Shown here in pieces: positions 54,519-64,000 of a DNA stretch of 64,000 bases. The stretch spans positions 2,046,001 to 2,110,000 of the forward strand of contig NZ_CP017702.1 of the NCBI RefSeq assembly GCF_002706745.1. The letters run 5' to 3'. The DNA is from Companilactobacillus farciminis KCTC 3681 = DSM 20184. GTDB lineage: Bacteria > Bacillota > Bacilli > Lactobacillales > Lactobacillaceae. The translations under genes were made by a program, and so were the position numbers. The stretch's first letter is position 1; every line of letters starts with the position of its first letter. The notes below the pieces were generated by a model, which did not search any database, was not told the origin of the DNA, and was given only the letters and a program-made list of their open reading frames with translations.

Positions 54519-55724
54519 TTGAATAATAATCTCGAATTTAGTTATAATAACAGGTTTTCACAAAATAATAAAGACAAAAGTTATTTTATTTTGCTAAAAG
54601 CTCAAGTTATCCTTAATGCTCTTATCTTTTTCTGGTACAGTGCTTTGACTAAGAACCTCTATTTATTCGTTCCTATCTTTTTGAATCTCTTAGCTCTGTA
54701 CTTAAAGCCGAGTCCCGATAAAATCATTGATCGGATGAATTATATTTTTCAACTGTTTTTTCAAGCAGTGACGATAGCAGAATCCTACCATTATTTAATT
54801 AACGTCTCCATGCGACTGTACAACTGGAACTTACCTTCATCAATTGCCTTAATGGTAGTTTCAATGCTAGTGATGTACATTCCCTATGTTCGAGTGTTCT
54901 TCGGTGCAATTGAAAATAAATTACTGCAGCTACTGATCAGCATTTATTGCTTCGCAGTAATTTCTATGAGTACTTTAAGTACAGTTACTTATGGAACAAT
55001 TCTTTACTTTAACCCTTTCATCTCATTAATCACTAATTCTAGTTTCTTAGGTGGCATCACCTTCATGATTCTGATCATAGTTTTAATGACTCGCTGGGGT
55101 TACGGTTTTCCAAAGATGCGTTTATCAAATAGTGTCAACTGGCTCGTTCTCAGTTTAGTTCTATTGTTCAGTCTTTGGTTTGTGCTTTGGAATGCATTTG
55201 GCAGTGGCAATATTTTAACTTCCTTTTTTCACTTTAACTTTTCGGGAGTGAATCTAAAGCCACAATATATCCTGAGTGGTCTCGAAGCCGGTATTGCTGA
55301 AGAATTGCTTTTCCGTTATGCCTTTCTTACTATCTTATTAGTAGCTTTTAAAAATAGCCCTTATCAAATATTCTGGGCAGCAATTATTAGTAGCTTATGT
55401 TTCGGATTGTTGCACTTAGGTAATTTATCCGCCGGTCAAAACCTAGCAAGTACGATTGAGCAAGTAGTTTTTGCTTTTGGTATGGGACTATTGATGTGTG
55501 GCATTTATTTATATACTGATCTATTTTACTTGCCAGTCATCATTCACTTCCTATTAGATACATTGGTCTTCAGTGTTTCTGGAGAATTAATGTCTGGAAA
55601 AGTCACCACGGCTGACAATATATTAACAATTATTGAAACTTTGGTCTTCATCATCATCGCCCTACTTTTGTTAAAGTCAGTTTATAATAGAAGAAACAAG
55701 TCATATAATAGATACCTCTCTTAA
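54519..55724 (+). CDS. CPBP-family intramembrane glutamic endopeptidase
   Basis: A 401-residue polytopic membrane protein, longer than most CPBP proteins, with extra helices in its first half. The Abi/CPBP motifs are complete: EExxxR at 261-266, FxxxH at 295-299, and HxxxD at 343-347. Family members process prenylated or other membrane substrates and some give bacteriocin self-immunity. The start is TTG at 54519 behind GGAGGTG; TATACT lies at 54489-54494. It is a lone plus-strand gene between the S10 and str operons; no bacteriocin gene is near. Confidence 0.9.
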   Translation: MNNNLEFSYNNRFSQNNKDKSYFILLKAQVILNALIFFWYSALTKNLYLFVPIFLNLLALYLKPSPDKIIDRMNYIFQLFFQAVTIAESYHYLINVSMRLYNWNLPSSIALMVVSMLVMYIPYVRVFFGAIENKLLQLLISIYCFAVISMSTLSTVTYGTILYFNPFISLITNSSFLGGITFMILIIVLMTRWGYGFPKMRLSNSVNWLVLSLVLLFSLWFVLWNAFGSGNILTSFFHFNFSGVNLKPQYILSGLEAGIAEELLFRYAFLTILLVAFKNSPYQIFWAAIISSLCFGLLHLGNLSAGQNLASTIEQVVFAFGMGLLMCGIYLYTDLFYLPVIIHFLLDTLVFSVSGELMSGKVTTADNILTIIETLVFIIIALLLLKSVYNRRNKSYNRYLS

Positions 55725-55741
55725 TCGAGAGGTATTTTTTT
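55712..55741 (+). terminator. Terminator of the CPBP gene
   Basis: The stem ATACCTCTC / GAGAGGTAT with a six-base loop is followed by seven T residues. Confidence 0.9.
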
Positions 55742-55745
55742 GCAC

Positions 55746-55781
55746 AAAAAAAACGTAACGACGATTGTCATTACGTTTTTT
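55746..55781 (-). terminator. Terminator of fusA
   Basis: AAAAAACGTAACGAC / GTCATTACGTTTTTT with one mismatch and loop GATT; on the minus strand it ends in eight T residues. Back to back with the previous terminator. Confidence 0.9.
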
Positions 55782-55799
55782 AATTTACTAAATTAGTAA

Positions 55800-57896
55800 T
55801 TAGTCTTCAGGGTTTCCACCATTTTTCTTAATGATTTCAGCTTGAATTGACTTAGGAACCTTTTCGTAGTGGTCCATTGTCATTGTAAATGTACCACGAC
55901 CTTGTGTTGCTGAACGAAGTGTTGTAGCGTAACCAAACATTTCTGCAAGTGGAACTAAAGCATTGATAAGTTGTGCATTACCACGTGCTTCCATACCTTC
56001 AACACGTCCACGACGAGCAGTAACTTGTCCCATAACATCACCTAAGTAGTCTTCTGGTGTAACAATTTCAACCTTCATAATAGGTTCAAGAATTACAGCA
56101 CCGGCTGACTTAGCAGCGTTACGTAGAGCCATTGAAGCAGCAATCTTGAAGGCAGCTTCAGATGAATCGACTTCGTGGTATGAACCATCATACAACTTAG
56201 CCTTAACATCGATCAATGGGTATCCAGCAAGAACACCGTTTTCCATTGATTCTTTCAATCCTTGTTCTACTGAAGGGATGTATTCACGAGGAACAACACC
56301 ACCGACGATAGCATCTTCGAATTCAAAGCCTTTACCTTCTTCGTTAGGTGTAAATTCAACCCAAACGTCACCATATTGACCTTTACCACCAGATTGACGA
56401 ACGAACTTACCTTGAGCACTTGTTTGTTGTGTAAATGTTTCACGGTAAGCAACTTGAGGTTCACCAACCTTACATGCAACGTTAAATTCACGTTTCATAC
56501 GGTCAACCATGATATCCAAGTGCAATTCACCCATTCCGGCGATCAATGTTTCACCAGTTTCAGGATTTGTTTCAGCTTGGAAAGTAGGATCTTCTTCAGA
56601 TAGTTTTTGGATAGCAACATCCATCTTATCTCTATCTTCCTTTGAGTTAGGTTCGATAGAAACTTGGATAACTGGATCTGGAATATCCAATGATTCAAGG
56701 ATCAATGGGTGGTCAGTATCTGTTAGAGAATCACCAGTTGTAGTGTTCTTCAAACCGATAACGGCAGCGATATCACCAGAGAATACTTCAGGGATCTCCT
56801 TACGGTGGTTAGAGTGCATTTGTAGCAAACGACCAACACGTTCACGCTTGTTCTTTGTTGAGTTAAGAACGTATGAACCTGATTCTAGTGAACCTCTATA
56901 TACACGAATGTATGTTAGACGTCCAACGAATGGGTCAGTAGCAATCTTAAATGCCAAACCAGCAAATGGCTTTGTATCGTCAGCCATAAGTTCAACTTCT
57001 GAATCATCCTTAGGATCTGTAGCTTTATAAGGACGTACATCAAGTGGTGATGGTAGGTAGTCAACAACGGCATCCATCAACATTTGAACACCCTTATTCT
57101 TGAAGGCAGAACCTGCAAGAACTGGGAAGAACTTCAAGTTGATTGTTGCTTTACGAATAGCAGCACGGATTTCATCGTTACTGATTTCTTCACCTTCAAG
57201 GTACTTGTCCATGATATCATCATCAACATCAGCAACAGATTCGATTAATTCTGAACGTTTCTTTTCAGCTTCAGCACGATATTCTTCAGGAACATCAACT
57301 GTATCCCATTTTGTACCTAATTCATCTTCGTCGTATAAATCGGCTTTCATTTCGATCAAGTCGATAACACCTTCGAATTTGTCTTCGGCACCAATAGGCA
57401 TTTGGATAGCATGTGCGTTAGCATCTAGTCTTTCATGCAATGTTTCTACTGAGTAGTCAAAGTTAGCACCGATTTTATCCATCTTGTTAACAAAGACGAT
57501 TCTAGGAACACCGTATGTTGAAGCTTGACGCCAAACATTTTCAGTTTGTGGTTCAACACCTGATTGAGCATCAAGAACTGTAATAGCACCATCTAGAACA
57601 CGGAGTGAACGTTCAACTTCGATTGTGAAGTCAACGTGTCCGGGAGTATCAATGATATTGATACGGTTGTTCTTCCATTCAGCAGTTGTAGCAGCTGATG
57701 TGATAGTAATACCACGTTCTTGTTCTTGAGCCATCCAGTCCATTTGTGAAGCACCATCATGTGTTTCACCAATTTTGTGGATCTTACCAGTATAGTACAA
57801 GATACGTTCTGTAGTTGTAGTTTTACCGGCATCGATGTGGGCCATGATACCAATATTACGGGTATCTTCTAGTGGAAATTCACGTTTATTAGCCAT
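55800..57896 (-). CDS. fusA: Elongation factor G
   Basis: A 698-residue translocase GTPase. G1 AHIDAGKT is at residues 19-26, then RGITI, DTPGH and NKMDK; the later domains carry [18 protein letters not shown] and [11 protein letters not shown]. Last gene of the str operon in this window; tuf does not follow, as is common in lactobacilli. Confidence 0.99.
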   Translation of the reverse strand: MANKREFPLEDTRNIGIMAHIDAGKTTTTERILYYTGKIHKIGETHDGASQMDWMAQEQERGITITSAATTAEWKNNRINIIDTPGHVDFTIEVERSLRVLDGAITVLDAQSGVEPQTENVWRQASTYGVPRIVFVNKMDKIGANFDYSVETLHERLDANAHAIQMPIGAEDKFEGVIDLIEMKADLYDEDELGTKWDTVDVPEEYRAEAEKKRSELIESVADVDDDIMDKYLEGEEISNDEIRAAIRKATINLKFFPVLAGSAFKNKGVQMLMDAVVDYLPSPLDVRPYKATDPKDDSEVELMADDTKPFAGLAFKIATDPFVGRLTYIRVYRGSLESGSYVLNSTKNKRERVGRLLQMHSNHRKEIPEVFSGDIAAVIGLKNTTTGDSLTDTDHPLILESLDIPDPVIQVSIEPNSKEDRDKMDVAIQKLSEEDPTFQAETNPETGETLIAGMGELHLDIMVDRMKREFNVACKVGEPQVAYRETFTQQTSAQGKFVRQSGGKGQYGDVWVEFTPNEEGKGFEFEDAIVGGVVPREYIPSVEQGLKESMENGVLAGYPLIDVKAKLYDGSYHEVDSSEAAFKIAASMALRNAAKSAGAVILEPIMKVEIVTPEDYLGDVMGQVTARRGRVEGMEARGNAQLINALVPLAEMFGYATTLRSATQGRGTFTMTMDHYEKVPKSIQAEIIKKNGGNPED

Positions 57897-57942
57897 GAAA
57901 AATTGTTTCTCCTCTCAAATTAACTAGTTTTAAAACTAGATC

Positions 57943-58410
57943 CTACCAGCGATAGTGAGCGAATGCACGGTTAGCATCGGCCATCTTATGTGTATCTTCA
58001 CGTTTCTTAACAGCAGCACCAGTATTGTTAGCTGCGTCCATAATTTCGTTAGCTAGACGTTCGTCCATTGTGTGTTCACCACGTAGACGAGCATAGCTTG
58101 TGATCCAACGAAGTCCAAGAGTTGTACGACGATCTGGACGAACTTCGATAGGAATTTGATAGTTAGAACCACCGATACGGCGAGCCTTAACTTCAAGAAC
58201 AGGCATAACATTGTTCATTGCTTCTTCAAACACGTCCAATGGTTCGTTACCTGTCTTATCCTTAATAATATCGAATGCACGATATAAAATTGTTGAAGCA
58301 GTACCTCTTTTACCATCATACATCAAATGGTTGATCAAACGAGTTACTAGCTTTGAGTTGTACATTGGGTCTGGCAAAACATCACGTTTTGGAGCTCTAC
58401 CTTTACGCAT
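57943..58410 (-). CDS. rpsG: 30S ribosomal protein S7
   Basis: A 155-residue S7 ([40 protein letters not shown]), the 16S 3'-domain assembly initiator, between rpsL and fusA. Confidence 0.98.
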   Translation of the reverse strand: MRKGRAPKRDVLPDPMYNSKLVTRLINHLMYDGKRGTASTILYRAFDIIKDKTGNEPLDVFEEAMNNVMPVLEVKARRIGGSNYQIPIEVRPDRRTTLGLRWITSYARLRGEHTMDERLANEIMDAANNTGAAVKKREDTHKMADANRAFAHYRW

Positions 58411-58456
58411 ATTAAATTCCTCCGTTATTACATTATTTCTTTATAATAATTAATTG

Positions 58457-58870
58457 TTATTTCTTAGGCTTCTTAGCACCATATTTTGAACGACTTTGCA
58501 TACGTCCATCAACACCGGCAGTATCTAAGGCACCACGAACAACATGATAACGAACACCAGGTAGATCCTTTACACGTCCACCACGTACTAAAACAACACT
58601 GTGCTCTTGTAGGTTGTGGCCAATTCCTGGGATATATGCTGTTACTTCAATAAGGTTTGATAATCTAACACGGGCATACTTACGTAGGGCAGAGTTAGGT
58701 TTCTTAGGTGTCATTGTTCCGACACGAGTTGCAACACCACGTTTTTGTGGAGCTGGGTTCTTTGTGGCAACTTTCTTCATACTATTGTAGCCGTAGTTCA
58801 ATGCAGGTGCATCAGACTTTGAAGTTTGTGACTTACGGCCTTTGCGAACTAATTGATTAATTGTAGGCAT
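58457..58870 (-). CDS. rpsL: 30S ribosomal protein S12
   Basis: A 137-residue S12 ([57 protein letters not shown]). The lysines in TPKKPNS and GRVKDLPG, sites of streptomycin resistance in other species, are wild type. First gene of the str operon. Confidence 0.99.
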   Translation of the reverse strand: MPTINQLVRKGRKSQTSKSDAPALNYGYNSMKKVATKNPAPQKRGVATRVGTMTPKKPNSALRKYARVRLSNLIEVTAYIPGIGHNLQEHSVVLVRGGRVKDLPGVRYHVVRGALDTAGVDGRMQSRSKYGAKKPKK

Positions 58871-59042
58871 TCAAAGTTCCTCCTAATTATTTAAGTACAC
58901 ACATCCAGGTGGTTCATATTTGAGTAAAATAATAAACCACGTTAGTGGCGTACGTTATGAGCTTTATATTTAATAAACAAACTAATATTGCTGCCAATAA
59001 AAGCACGTCTATTAGAATACCATCTTAAAAATGCCATGTCAA
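58871..59042 (-). promoter_or_regulatory. Promoter and leader of the str operon
   Basis: On the minus strand TTGACA (59042-59037), 17 bases, TATTCT (59019-59014). The leader of about 135 bases can fold in two ways: GTGGTT / AACCAC (58940-58935 with 58914-58909) or GTGG / CCAC closing on a GTTA-type loop (58948-58937), which share the same CCAC/GTGG bases. Such mutually exclusive hairpins would suit ribosomal autoregulation, but this is inferred only from pairing. Confidence 0.7.
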
Positions 59043-59060
59043 TGCAACCTTTCTAAAAAG

Positions 59061-59069
59061 TTATCCACA
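59061..59069 (+). other. Perfect DnaA box upstream of the rpsL promoter
   Basis: TTATCCACA lies 18 bases upstream of the rpsL -35 box, and just ahead of the divergent prepilin peptidase gene. Confidence 0.5.
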
Positions 59070-59100
59070 TTTCAACGTAATCTTTAATGAGGTGGTTAAA

Positions 59101-59766
59101 TTGATATACTTTTTATACTTATTATTTTTCATACTAGGAGCTTGCATTATCTCCTTTCTAAAAGTTATTGCACATGATTACCCACAGATCAGTCTTTCTC
59201 GGCGTTCTCACTGTGACTACTGCAGTAGGATTCTACGATGGTTCGAAATTATACCTATAATAGGTTATTTCATAGTTCATGGTAAATGCATTTCTTGCAA
59301 AAATCAACTTGATTTTAAGAACTCTATCTTTGAATTTACTGGTGGTTTGACGCTTTGTTTTTTCTTATATATCGGTGATTTTTCTTACCTGCCATTTTTC
59401 TTAATGTTAGTCATTTTAGGATTCAGTGATTCATTTTTTGGCTACATCTATCCTATCTTTTATTTGCTCGCCCTCCCCAGCCTTTTACTACATTTTCACT
59501 TTCTACATTGGCTGACAGCTCTAATTATTTATTTAAGCCTTACCTTGTTGCATAAAAAATATCCTTTAGGATTGGGCGATGTTGAAGTATTGACTATCAT
59601 TGGTTTGCTTTTTGATTTAAATTCATTTCTAAATATATTATTGCTAGCTTGTTCTTTTTGTTTGGTGCAATATTTTTGGTACAAAAAAAGAGCTTTTAGA
59701 TTCATTCCCTATCTAACTTGGTCCACAGGAATAATCTATCCGCTCTCTTATTTAATGTTTAGGTAA
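59101..59766 (+). CDS. comC: Type IV prepilin peptidase (A24 family, ComC-like)
   Basis: A 221-residue membrane aspartic protease that cleaves and methylates type IV pilin-like precursors, in Gram-positives those of the ComG DNA-uptake pseudopilus. Two CxxC pairs occur in the N-terminal cytoplasmic loop (HCDYC, then KCISCK). The catalytic aspartates are in GFSDSFFGYIYP and GLGDVEVL (GxGD motif). About seven membrane helices follow. TTG at 59101 lies after GAGGTGG and is preferred over GTG at 59092, which lies within that site. The substrates (comG genes) are not in the window. Confidence 0.88.
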   Translation: MIYFLYLLFFILGACIISFLKVIAHDYPQISLSRRSHCDYCSRILRWFEIIPIIGYFIVHGKCISCKNQLDFKNSIFEFTGGLTLCFFLYIGDFSYLPFFLMLVILGFSDSFFGYIYPIFYLLALPSLLLHFHFLHWLTALIIYLSLTLLHKKYPLGLGDVEVLTIIGLLFDLNSFLNILLLACSFCLVQYFWYKKRAFRFIPYLTWSTGIIYPLSYLMFR

Positions 59767-60570
59767 AATCTTTTGTAGTTTGAGCCAGTTGACACAGAGG
59801 TCCCACCACTTAGAATCATAATCATTCAAATTCTTTTCCACACCAGGTTTTTGTGTAACGTAAGTGGCCAATGACAACCCGTGACTACCTGAGCCAAACA
59901 AATGCATTTCATATGGAATTTTTAGCATATCCATCTTTTGGGCATAAATAATCGAATTCATCACTGGAACTACTTCATCAGTAACAGTCTGCCAAATAAA
60001 GGTTGGCTTACCATTCTTAGTTAAGTGCTCTTGGGCTTGCCAATAATAGATGTCTGGAGAAATCTTCATAGCCCAGCTATCTTCTTTAGGCCAACCTAGA
60101 GTCATATCAACTACTGGATAGCCCATCACGTTAACTGCAGGCTCAACTTCTAACTCATCATTAAAGATCTTCTCTCTTTGTTCAGGGTCGAGCATGATGG
60201 AATTGAAGTCAGCAACAATTTGACTACCAGCTGAAAAGCCAATCAAAATAACTTTCTTCAAGTCAATGTGGTGCTCAGATTGCGTCTTCAACCAGTTCAA
60301 AGTTGTAGCCATTTCTTGCAATGATAATGGATAAACACTGTGATCATCATCAACTAATTGATAACGTAGAACCAAAGCGTGGATGCCAATTGAGTTGAAT
60401 TTTAAAGCAATTGGTTGAGCTTCACGATCAGAATGGAATTTGAACCCGCCACCGGGACAAATAATAACGACCGGACGATCAACTTGCTCTTCATAGTCTA
60501 CCAATGGATCAATCCAATAAGTATCAACCGTAAATTTGGTGTCTTTATAAGATAATTCTTGTTTTTGCAA
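59752..60570 (-). CDS. Alpha/beta hydrolase (BD-FAE-like esterase)
   Basis: A 272-residue cytoplasmic hydrolase related to feruloyl/acetyl esterases and COG0657 enzymes. The oxyanion loop is CPGGGFKFHSDRE, the nucleophile elbow GFSAGSQ, and the histidine is probably in GSGSHGLSLA. The start is probably TTG at 60570, eight bases after GGGGG; a TTG at 60585 is an alternative. Its 3' end overlaps the convergent comC-like gene by 15 bases. Natural substrate unknown. Confidence 0.87.
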   Translation of the reverse strand: MQKQELSYKDTKFTVDTYWIDPLVDYEEQVDRPVVIICPGGGFKFHSDREAQPIALKFNSIGIHALVLRYQLVDDDHSVYPLSLQEMATTLNWLKTQSEHHIDLKKVILIGFSAGSQIVADFNSIMLDPEQREKIFNDELEVEPAVNVMGYPVVDMTLGWPKEDSWAMKISPDIYYWQAQEHLTKNGKPTFIWQTVTDEVVPVMNSIIYAQKMDMLKIPYEMHLFGSGSHGLSLATYVTQKPGVEKNLNDYDSKWWDLCVNWLKLQKILPKH

Positions 60571-60666
60571 AATATTAACCCCCAAATTATTTTCAGTAAT
60601 TTATATCTCTTATTATAGAGGATAACACTGTGCTAAATACAAGTCATTTACCCAACAAATCATAAA

Positions 60667-60702
60667 AAAAGCCGATAGAAATTAATCTATCGACTTTTTA
60701 TT
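60667..60702 (-). terminator. Terminator of rpoC
   Basis: On the minus strand AAAAGTCGATAG / CTATCGGCTTTT (one G-U pair) with an eight-base loop ends in seven T residues. Confidence 0.9.
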
Positions 60703-60704
60703 TA

Positions 60705-63700
60705 TTAATGTTTTTCTTCTTTAGCAGCATCTTCAGCTTTCATTTGAGCTTCGATGTCAGAAATTGTATAGGCACCATTCAAAGAATTATCTGCCATAGG
60801 GCCGACTTTCTTAGGTTCCATGTGGTTGTACTTAGCCATACCAGTACCAGCAGGGATAAGTTTACCAATAATAACATTTTCCTTAAGACCAAGAAGTGGA
60901 TCGTTCTTACCTCTGATTGAAGCATCTGTAAGAACTCTTGTTGTTTCCTGGAAGGAAGCAGCTGACAAGAAACTGTTAGTTTCAAGAGATGCCTTCGTAA
61001 TACCAAGAAGAACAGGACGTCCAGTAGCAGGAATACCGCCATTGAACAATGTCTCACGGTTATGGTCAGTAAATTGAGAAATATCCATCAATTGACCAGG
61101 CAATACATCTGTGTCACCAGGATCAAGAATACGGATCTTTCTAAGCATTTGTCTAACCATGACCTCAAAGTGCTTATCAGAGATATCAACACCTTGCATA
61201 CGGTAAACTTTTTGAATTTCAGCAAGCAAATAGTTTTCTGTATGTAGGACGTTTGTAACTTTGATCAATTCCTTAGGATCGATTGAACCTTGTGTCAACT
61301 TACCACCACGTTTAACGTGATCACCTTCGGCAACCGCAACACTTGATGTGTAAGGTACACTGTAAGATCTCTTATCGATATCACCTTCAACAGTGATTTC
61401 CTTAGTATGTTCAGCTGGGTTTTCGTCGATTGCAGTAACAGTACCTTCAACTTCAGAAATAACAGCAAGACCTTTAGGATTTCTAGCTTCAACGATTTCT
61501 TGAACACGAGGAAGTCCTTGAGTAATATCATCGCCACCAGCAACACCACCGGTATGGAAGTTTCTCATAGTCAATTGTGTACCAGGTTCACCGATTGATT
61601 GAGCGGCAACTGTACCAACAGCTTCACCAATTTCAACTTCTTCACCAGTAGCAAGGTTTCTACCGTAACACTTCTTACATACACCATGTTTTGTATCACA
61701 TGTGAATGCAGAACGGATTGTAACGTGTGTAACACCTGCGTCAACAATCTTTTGAGCGATATCTTCATCCATCAAGACACCACGAGGAACGATAACGTCC
61801 CCAGTTTGAGGGTCTTTGACAGTCTTTTGTGTATAACGACCAACAAGTCTGTCATACAATGGTTCGATCATATCAGTACCTTCAGTGATTGCACTTACGA
61901 CAAGACCACGATCAGTACCACAATCTTCTTCACGAACGATAACATCTTGAGCAACATCAACTAGACGACGTGTTAAGTAACCTGAGTTGGCTGTCTTCAA
62001 GGCTGTATCGGTCATACCTTTACGAGCACCGTGGGTTGACATGAACATTTCCATAACTGTTAGTCCTTCACGGAAGTTAGAAATAACAGGGATTTCCATC
62101 ATACCACCGTTAGGGGCAGCCATAAGTCCACGCATACCAGCTAGCTGAGTAAAGTTTGAAATGTTACCACGGGCACCAGAGTCAGACATCATTGAGATAG
62201 GGTTTGTAGGATCAAATGAGTCGATCAACAATTGTTGAATTTCATCCTTTGTATCGTTCCAAACACTGATAACACGGTCGTGACGTTCTGAGTCAGTGAT
62301 AAGACCACGACGGAATTGCTTAGAAATTGAAGCAACTTGTTTGTGGGCTTTTTCGATGATTTCAGGTTTTTGAGTTAAGTTAGGAACATCAGTAACACCA
62401 ACTGTCAAACCAGAAAGTGTACAGATTGTGTAACCCAATTCCTTCATATCATCAAGTAGTGATGAAGTTCTTTGAACACGGTAAATCTTGAAGACTTGAG
62501 CGATGATATCTGATAGATAACCACTCTTCAATGGGTCTACTAGATCCATTTCGTCAAGACGTTGATGAATATCTTCACCATTGCCAAGGAAGTATTTATC
62601 AGGAACACCGTGCATCAAGTTGTCATCAGTTGGTTCATTCAAGTATGGGAAATCTTCAGGAAGAATTTCGTTAAAGATTACTTTACCAACAGAAGTAATC
62701 ATAACCTTATCTCTTTGTTCATCCTTGAATGGTTTGTTAGGCATTGAATCTACAGCGATACCAATTCTTGTGTGATAGTGAACATCACCATTTAGAAGTG
62801 CTGTTTGTACTTCGTTAGCATCCTTGAAGATCTTACCTTCACCAGTCATATGTCTTGTTTCAATTGTTAGATAGTAGTTACCTAAAACAACATCCTGTGA
62901 AGGAGTAACGATAGGCTTACCATCTTTAGGAGCAAGGATATGGTGAGCAGCTAGCATCAACATACGAGCTTCAGCTTGAGCTTCGTCTGATAGAGGAACG
63001 TGGATAGCCATCTGATCCCCATCAAAATCGGCATTGTAAGCTTCACAAGCTAGTGGGTGCAAACGCATTGATTTACCATCAACCAATACAGGTTCAAAGG
63101 CTTGAATACCAAGTCTGTGAAGTGTAGGGGCACGGTTAAGAAGTACTGGACGTTCTTTGATAACGTCTTCTAGTACATCCCAAATGTCATCATCTTGTCT
63201 GTCGATCTTTCTTCTAGCATTTTTAACGTTAGAAGCAATTTCTCTCTTTACAAGTTCATGCATAACGAATGGCTTGAACAATTCCAAAGCCATTTCACGT
63301 GGAAGTCCACATTGATAGAACTTAAGTGTAGGACCAACATCGATAACTGAACGACCCGAGTAGTCAACACGTTTACCAAGTAAGTTTTGACGGAAACGTC
63401 CTTGCTTACCTTTAAGCATATGTGAAAGTGACTTCAATGGACGGTTACCAGGACCTGTAACAGGACGGCCACGACGACCATTATCGATCAAAGCATCGAC
63501 AGCTTCTTGCAACATTCTCTTTTCATTTTGAACAATGATACTTGGAGCGTGTAAGTCTAACAATCTCTTCAAACGGTTGTTACGGTTAATAACACGACGG
63601 TACAAATCGTTCAAATCAGAAGTGGCAAAACGGCCACCTTCAAGTTGAACCATTGGACGTAAATCAGGTGGGATAACGGGAATTGCTTCCATTACCATCC

Positions 63701-64000
63701 ATTCAGGCTTATTGCCTGATTTTTGGAAAGCACTTAAGATATCCAAACGTCTGATAGCACGTGTACGTTTTTGTCCTTGAGCGGACTTCAATGTTTCACG
63801 TAATTCTTTAACTTCAGCATCCATATCAACTTGGCTAAGTAAATCACGGATACCTTCAGCACCCATCTTAGCAACGAACTTGTCGCCAAATTCTTCACGT
63901 TTCTTACGATATTCTGTTTCAGTTAATAGTTGTTTCTTTTCTAGATCTGTTTCACCTGGATCGATAACTACGTATGATGCAAAGTAGATAACTTCTTCCA
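60705..64000 (-). CDS. rpoC: RNA polymerase beta' subunit (C-terminal part)
   Basis: The frame is open to the right edge, giving the last 1098 residues; about 120 residues with the first zinc finger lie outside. The catalytic magnesium motif [12 protein letters not shown] is present, as are the bridge-helix/trigger-loop region ([42 protein letters not shown]) and the second zinc site ([11 protein letters not shown]). It ends [11 protein letters not shown]. The first in-window Met at 63866 is internal, not a start. Confidence 0.99.
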   Translation of the reverse strand, partial: EEVIYFASYVVIDPGETDLEKKQLLTETEYRKKREEFGDKFVAKMGAEGIRDLLSQVDMDAEVKELRETLKSAQGQKRTRAIRRLDILSAFQKSGNKPEWMVMEAIPVIPPDLRPMVQLEGGRFATSDLNDLYRRVINRNNRLKRLLDLHAPSIIVQNEKRMLQEAVDALIDNGRRGRPVTGPGNRPLKSLSHMLKGKQGRFRQNLLGKRVDYSGRSVIDVGPTLKFYQCGLPREMALELFKPFVMHELVKREIASNVKNARRKIDRQDDDIWDVLEDVIKERPVLLNRAPTLHRLGIQAFEPVLVDGKSMRLHPLACEAYNADFDGDQMAIHVPLSDEAQAEARMLMLAAHHILAPKDGKPIVTPSQDVVLGNYYLTIETRHMTGEGKIFKDANEVQTALLNGDVHYHTRIGIAVDSMPNKPFKDEQRDKVMITSVGKVIFNEILPEDFPYLNEPTDDNLMHGVPDKYFLGNGEDIHQRLDEMDLVDPLKSGYLSDIIAQVFKIYRVQRTSSLLDDMKELGYTICTLSGLTVGVTDVPNLTQKPEIIEKAHKQVASISKQFRRGLITDSERHDRVISVWNDTKDEIQQLLIDSFDPTNPISMMSDSGARGNISNFTQLAGMRGLMAAPNGGMMEIPVISNFREGLTVMEMFMSTHGARKGMTDTALKTANSGYLTRRLVDVAQDVIVREEDCGTDRGLVVSAITEGTDMIEPLYDRLVGRYTQKTVKDPQTGDVIVPRGVLMDEDIAQKIVDAGVTHVTIRSAFTCDTKHGVCKKCYGRNLATGEEVEIGEAVGTVAAQSIGEPGTQLTMRNFHTGGVAGGDDITQGLPRVQEIVEARNPKGLAVISEVEGTVTAIDENPAEHTKEITVEGDIDKRSYSVPYTSSVAVAEGDHVKRGGKLTQGSIDPKELIKVTNVLHTENYLLAEIQKVYRMQGVDISDKHFEVMVRQMLRKIRILDPGDTDVLPGQLMDISQFTDHNRETLFNGGIPATGRPVLLGITKASLETNSFLSAASFQETTRVLTDASIRGKNDPLLGLKENVIIGKLIPAGTGMAKYNHMEPKKVGPMADNSLNGAYTISDIEAQMKAEDAAKEEKH

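Noticed and set aside
56509..57030. 173-codon frame opposite fusA, and similar long frames opposite rplD, rpoC and rplV
   Set aside because: Antisense shadows of highly biased, conserved genes; compositions rich in Ser/Thr and no ribosome binding sites.
1..64000. tRNA, rRNA, CRISPR, insertion sequence, prophage or replication-origin signals
   Set aside because: None recognised by reading both strands: no cloverleaf with CCA-adjacent arms, no regularly spaced repeats, no transposase or integrase motifs, and the DnaA boxes are too dispersed for an origin.

Overview
The window looks like a chromosomal segment of a low-GC Gram-positive bacterium of the Lactobacillaceae. Supporting signs are strong GGAGG ribosome binding sites, AT-rich spacers, Firmicutes-type T-box, L13-leader and cre sites, PTS sugar uptake, ECF transporter genes sitting after rplQ, a WxL-type surface protein, and the S10-spc-alpha ribosomal order with adk, infA and secY. 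A genus such as Companilactobacillus is possible but cannot be proved from the sequence alone. I see no rRNA, tRNA, CRISPR array, transposase or prophage.

Bases 1-34,000 are metabolic and accessory. In order they hold the start of a phosphonate-type binding lipoprotein; an aldo/keto reductase; a threonine block (aspartate kinase-hom diverging from thrC-thrB); an AraC regulator diverging from an esterase-PTS-DeoR-HAD sugar module with a near-perfect cre site; a fumarase/fumarate-reductase pair next to a C4-dicarboxylate-type carrier with a perfect cre site over its promoter; a zinc-free S14 paralogue with a 37-residue companion gene and a palindromic operator; a MarR regulator and ABC exporter with twin palindromic operators; a lectin/WxL surface protein whose only credible start codon is ATC; birA; a six-gene 5-oxoprolinase cluster (pxpB, pxpC, accB, accC, pxpA, Nramp-like carrier); and trpDCFBA behind a tryptophan T-box, without trpE or trpG.

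Bases 32,000-36,100 hold small housekeeping or unassigned genes: a macrodomain protein, a Cof phosphatase, a YdcF-type membrane protein, an unassigned protein, a GNAT acetyltransferase and a small membrane protein.

Bases 36,100-58,900 are the translation core, almost all on the minus strand: rpsJ through secY-adk-infA-rpmJ-rpsM-rpsK-rpoA-rplQ, then ecfA1-ecfA2-ecfT-truA-rplM-rpsI. The str genes rpsL-rpsG-fusA lie upstream, separated by a plus-strand CPBP protease. Promoters are readable before rpsJ, infA, rplM and rpsL, and at least three of these transcripts have structured leaders. Beyond rpsL lie a lone type IV prepilin peptidase, an alpha/beta hydrolase and the C-terminal nine tenths of rpoC, which runs off the right edge.

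The points most worth a second look are the PxpBC-AccBC-PxpA-carrier cluster beside birA, the ATC start of the lectin gene, the MarR twin operators, the S14/37-residue unit with its operator, the trp operon lacking anthranilate synthase, the 110-base structured element between rplQ and ecfA1, and a cluster of perfect DnaA boxes.
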